DNA from: Streptomyces sp. RPA4-2
Lineage (GTDB): Bacteria > Actinomycetota > Actinomycetes > Streptomycetales > Streptomycetaceae
DNA: 64,000 nt
Direction: 5' to 3'
NCBI RefSeq assembly: GCF_012273515.2
Contig: NZ_CP050975.2
Span: 5,270,001 to 5,334,000, forward strand
The notes under the pieces were generated by a model. It made no database searches. It was not told the origin of the DNA and saw only the letters and a program-made list of their open reading frames with translations. Below are positions 63,223 through 64,000 of the stretch, piece after piece (the first letter of the stretch is position 1; the number at the start of each line of letters is the position of its first letter). The position numbers and the translations under genes were made by a program.

Positions 63223-64000
63223 GTGATTCATCCGGTAGCAGTCATCGGTGCGGGCCCGTTCGGCCTGTCCACCGCCGCCCATCTGCGGGCGCGCGGCATT
63301 CCGGTGCGTGTCTTCGGCCGGCCCATGGTGAGCTGGCGCGACCACATGCCCGAGGGGATGCTCCTCAAATCGACCCCGGCCGCTTCCAGCATCGACGCCC
63401 CGCAGCCGGGCCACACACTCCGTGACTACTGCGACGCCGCCGGGATACCGCGGCTCGTCACGGACGAGGACATCATCCCGGTCGAGACGTTCATCGCCTA
63501 CGGGGAGTGGTTCCAGCGGCAGCTCGTGCCCGAGCTGGAGCAGGTGCGGGTCGTCTCCGTCGACCGACGGGGCGCCGACGGATTCGAGCTGAAGCTGGAC
63601 TCGGGGGAGTCGTTCACGGCACGCGCGGTCGTCGTGGCCACCGGACTGTACGGCCTCGCCCATCTGCCGCCCGAGCTCGGTGAGGCGGCGGCGGACGGAC
63701 CGGCGCCCACCGGCCCCGTCTCGCACAGCTCCCAGCACCACGACCTCACCCGGTTCTCCGGCAGGGAACTGATCGTCGTCGGCGCGGGACAGTCCGCCCT
63801 GGAGACGGCCGCGCTGGCGGCGGAGGCGGGCGCGCAGGTGCGCGTGGTGTCCCGGGGCCGGGGCAGGGTCGCCTTCGGCGCACCGCCCTGGGGACAGCCG
63901 AAGCTGCGCCCGGAGTCGCCCTTCGGGCGCGCCTGGTCGCTGTGGGCGCTCAGCTACTACCCGCACCCCTACCGCTACCTGCCCGCCGAAGCCCGCCACT
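63223..64000 (+). CDS. FAD/NAD(P)-dependent oxidoreductase, 3' end beyond the window
   Basis: The first ~259 residues of a flavoprotein. FAD-binding GxGxxG is VAVIGAGPFGLSTAA (residues 9-14), and a second Rossmann motif for NAD(P)H is IVVGAGQSALETAAL (about 183-197). RAVVVATGLYG is the usual ATG motif between them. This layout is that of flavin monooxygenase-like or thioredoxin-reductase-like enzymes. GTG 63223 follows GGGGAGGGG. Probably co-transcribed with the ATP-grasp gene. Confidence 0.85.
   Translation, partial: MIHPVAVIGAGPFGLSTAAHLRARGIPVRVFGRPMVSWRDHMPEGMLLKSTPAASSIDAPQPGHTLRDYCDAAGIPRLVTDEDIIPVETFIAYGEWFQRQLVPELEQVRVVSVDRRGADGFELKLDSGESFTARAVVVATGLYGLAHLPPELGEAAADGPAPTGPVSHSSQHHDLTRFSGRELIVVGAGQSALETAALAAEAGAQVRVVSRGRGRVAFGAPPWGQPKLRPESPFGRAWSLWALSYYPHPYRYLPAEARH

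Overview
The window is chromosomal DNA from a high-GC actinomycete, almost certainly a Streptomyces. Codon third positions are strongly G/C, GTG starts and 4-base ATGA/GTGA gene overlaps are common, and gene order matches what I recall of the S. coelicolor SCO4470-SCO4580 core region (species not determined). There are about 55 protein genes. I found no rRNA, tRNA, CRISPR array, insertion sequence, integrase or transposase.

Layout. 0-7 kb: the 3' end of a histidine phosphatase, a deacetylase-like lipoprotein, and a system II cytochrome c maturation operon (TlpA/ResA-like, CcdA, ResB, CcsB). 7-14.8 kb, mostly minus strand: a two-gene unit of unknown function (one-TM periplasmic-binding-protein receptor plus a STAND-like P-loop protein with a degenerate Walker A), a 2OG-dioxygenase-like protein overlapping an FCY1-type cytosine deaminase, a glycosidase-like secreted protein, a methyltransferase and a PLDc_N-type membrane protein. 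15-18.6 kb: mqnL-mqnP-mqnM (UbiD/UbiA/UbiX) and an Lrp/AsnC regulator. 18.8-23.3 kb: an accessory-looking stretch with a DUF4190 protein, a LuxR-type regulator, a second TlpA lipoprotein, a DUF3515 protein, a ricin-type lectin and a secreted Fn3-like protein. 23.4-30 kb: mqnE, GNAT, DUF4229, TetR, a MaoC-like protein behind twin operators, an acyl-CoA synthetase and a cold-shock protein. 30.3-39.3 kb: mqnA, a Ser/Thr kinase, a prepilin peptidase, mqnC, a truncated amidohydrolase-like ORF, menG, a PASTA protein, a GNAT and a geranylgeranyl-reductase-family flavoprotein. 39.9-57.4 kb: a NlpC/P60 hydrolase divergent from a complete 14-gene nuoA-N complex I operon with a Rex-type operator. 57.5-64 kb: a secreted protein, recQ, fumarylacetoacetase, an ATP-grasp ligase and the start of a flavoprotein.

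How the genes fit together. The window is largely a respiratory-chain neighbourhood. The futalosine menaquinone route is represented by mqnA, mqnE, mqnC, mqnL, mqnP, mqnM and menG, plus a reductase that may saturate the menaquinone side chain. Complex I reduces that quinone, and the Ccs/Res system matures the c-type cytochromes further down the chain. MqnB and MqnD are not in the window.

The most interesting less-explained items are the STAND-like/periplasmic-receptor pair, the dioxygenase-deaminase overlap (with the usual 2OG-binding arginine replaced), a recurring -10 element 6-8 nt before start codons that predicts leaderless mRNAs for several menaquinone genes, the TTACTC/TTACCC twin operator, the Rex and Crp-like sites around nuoA, and structured leaders before the cold-shock and deacetylase-like genes.
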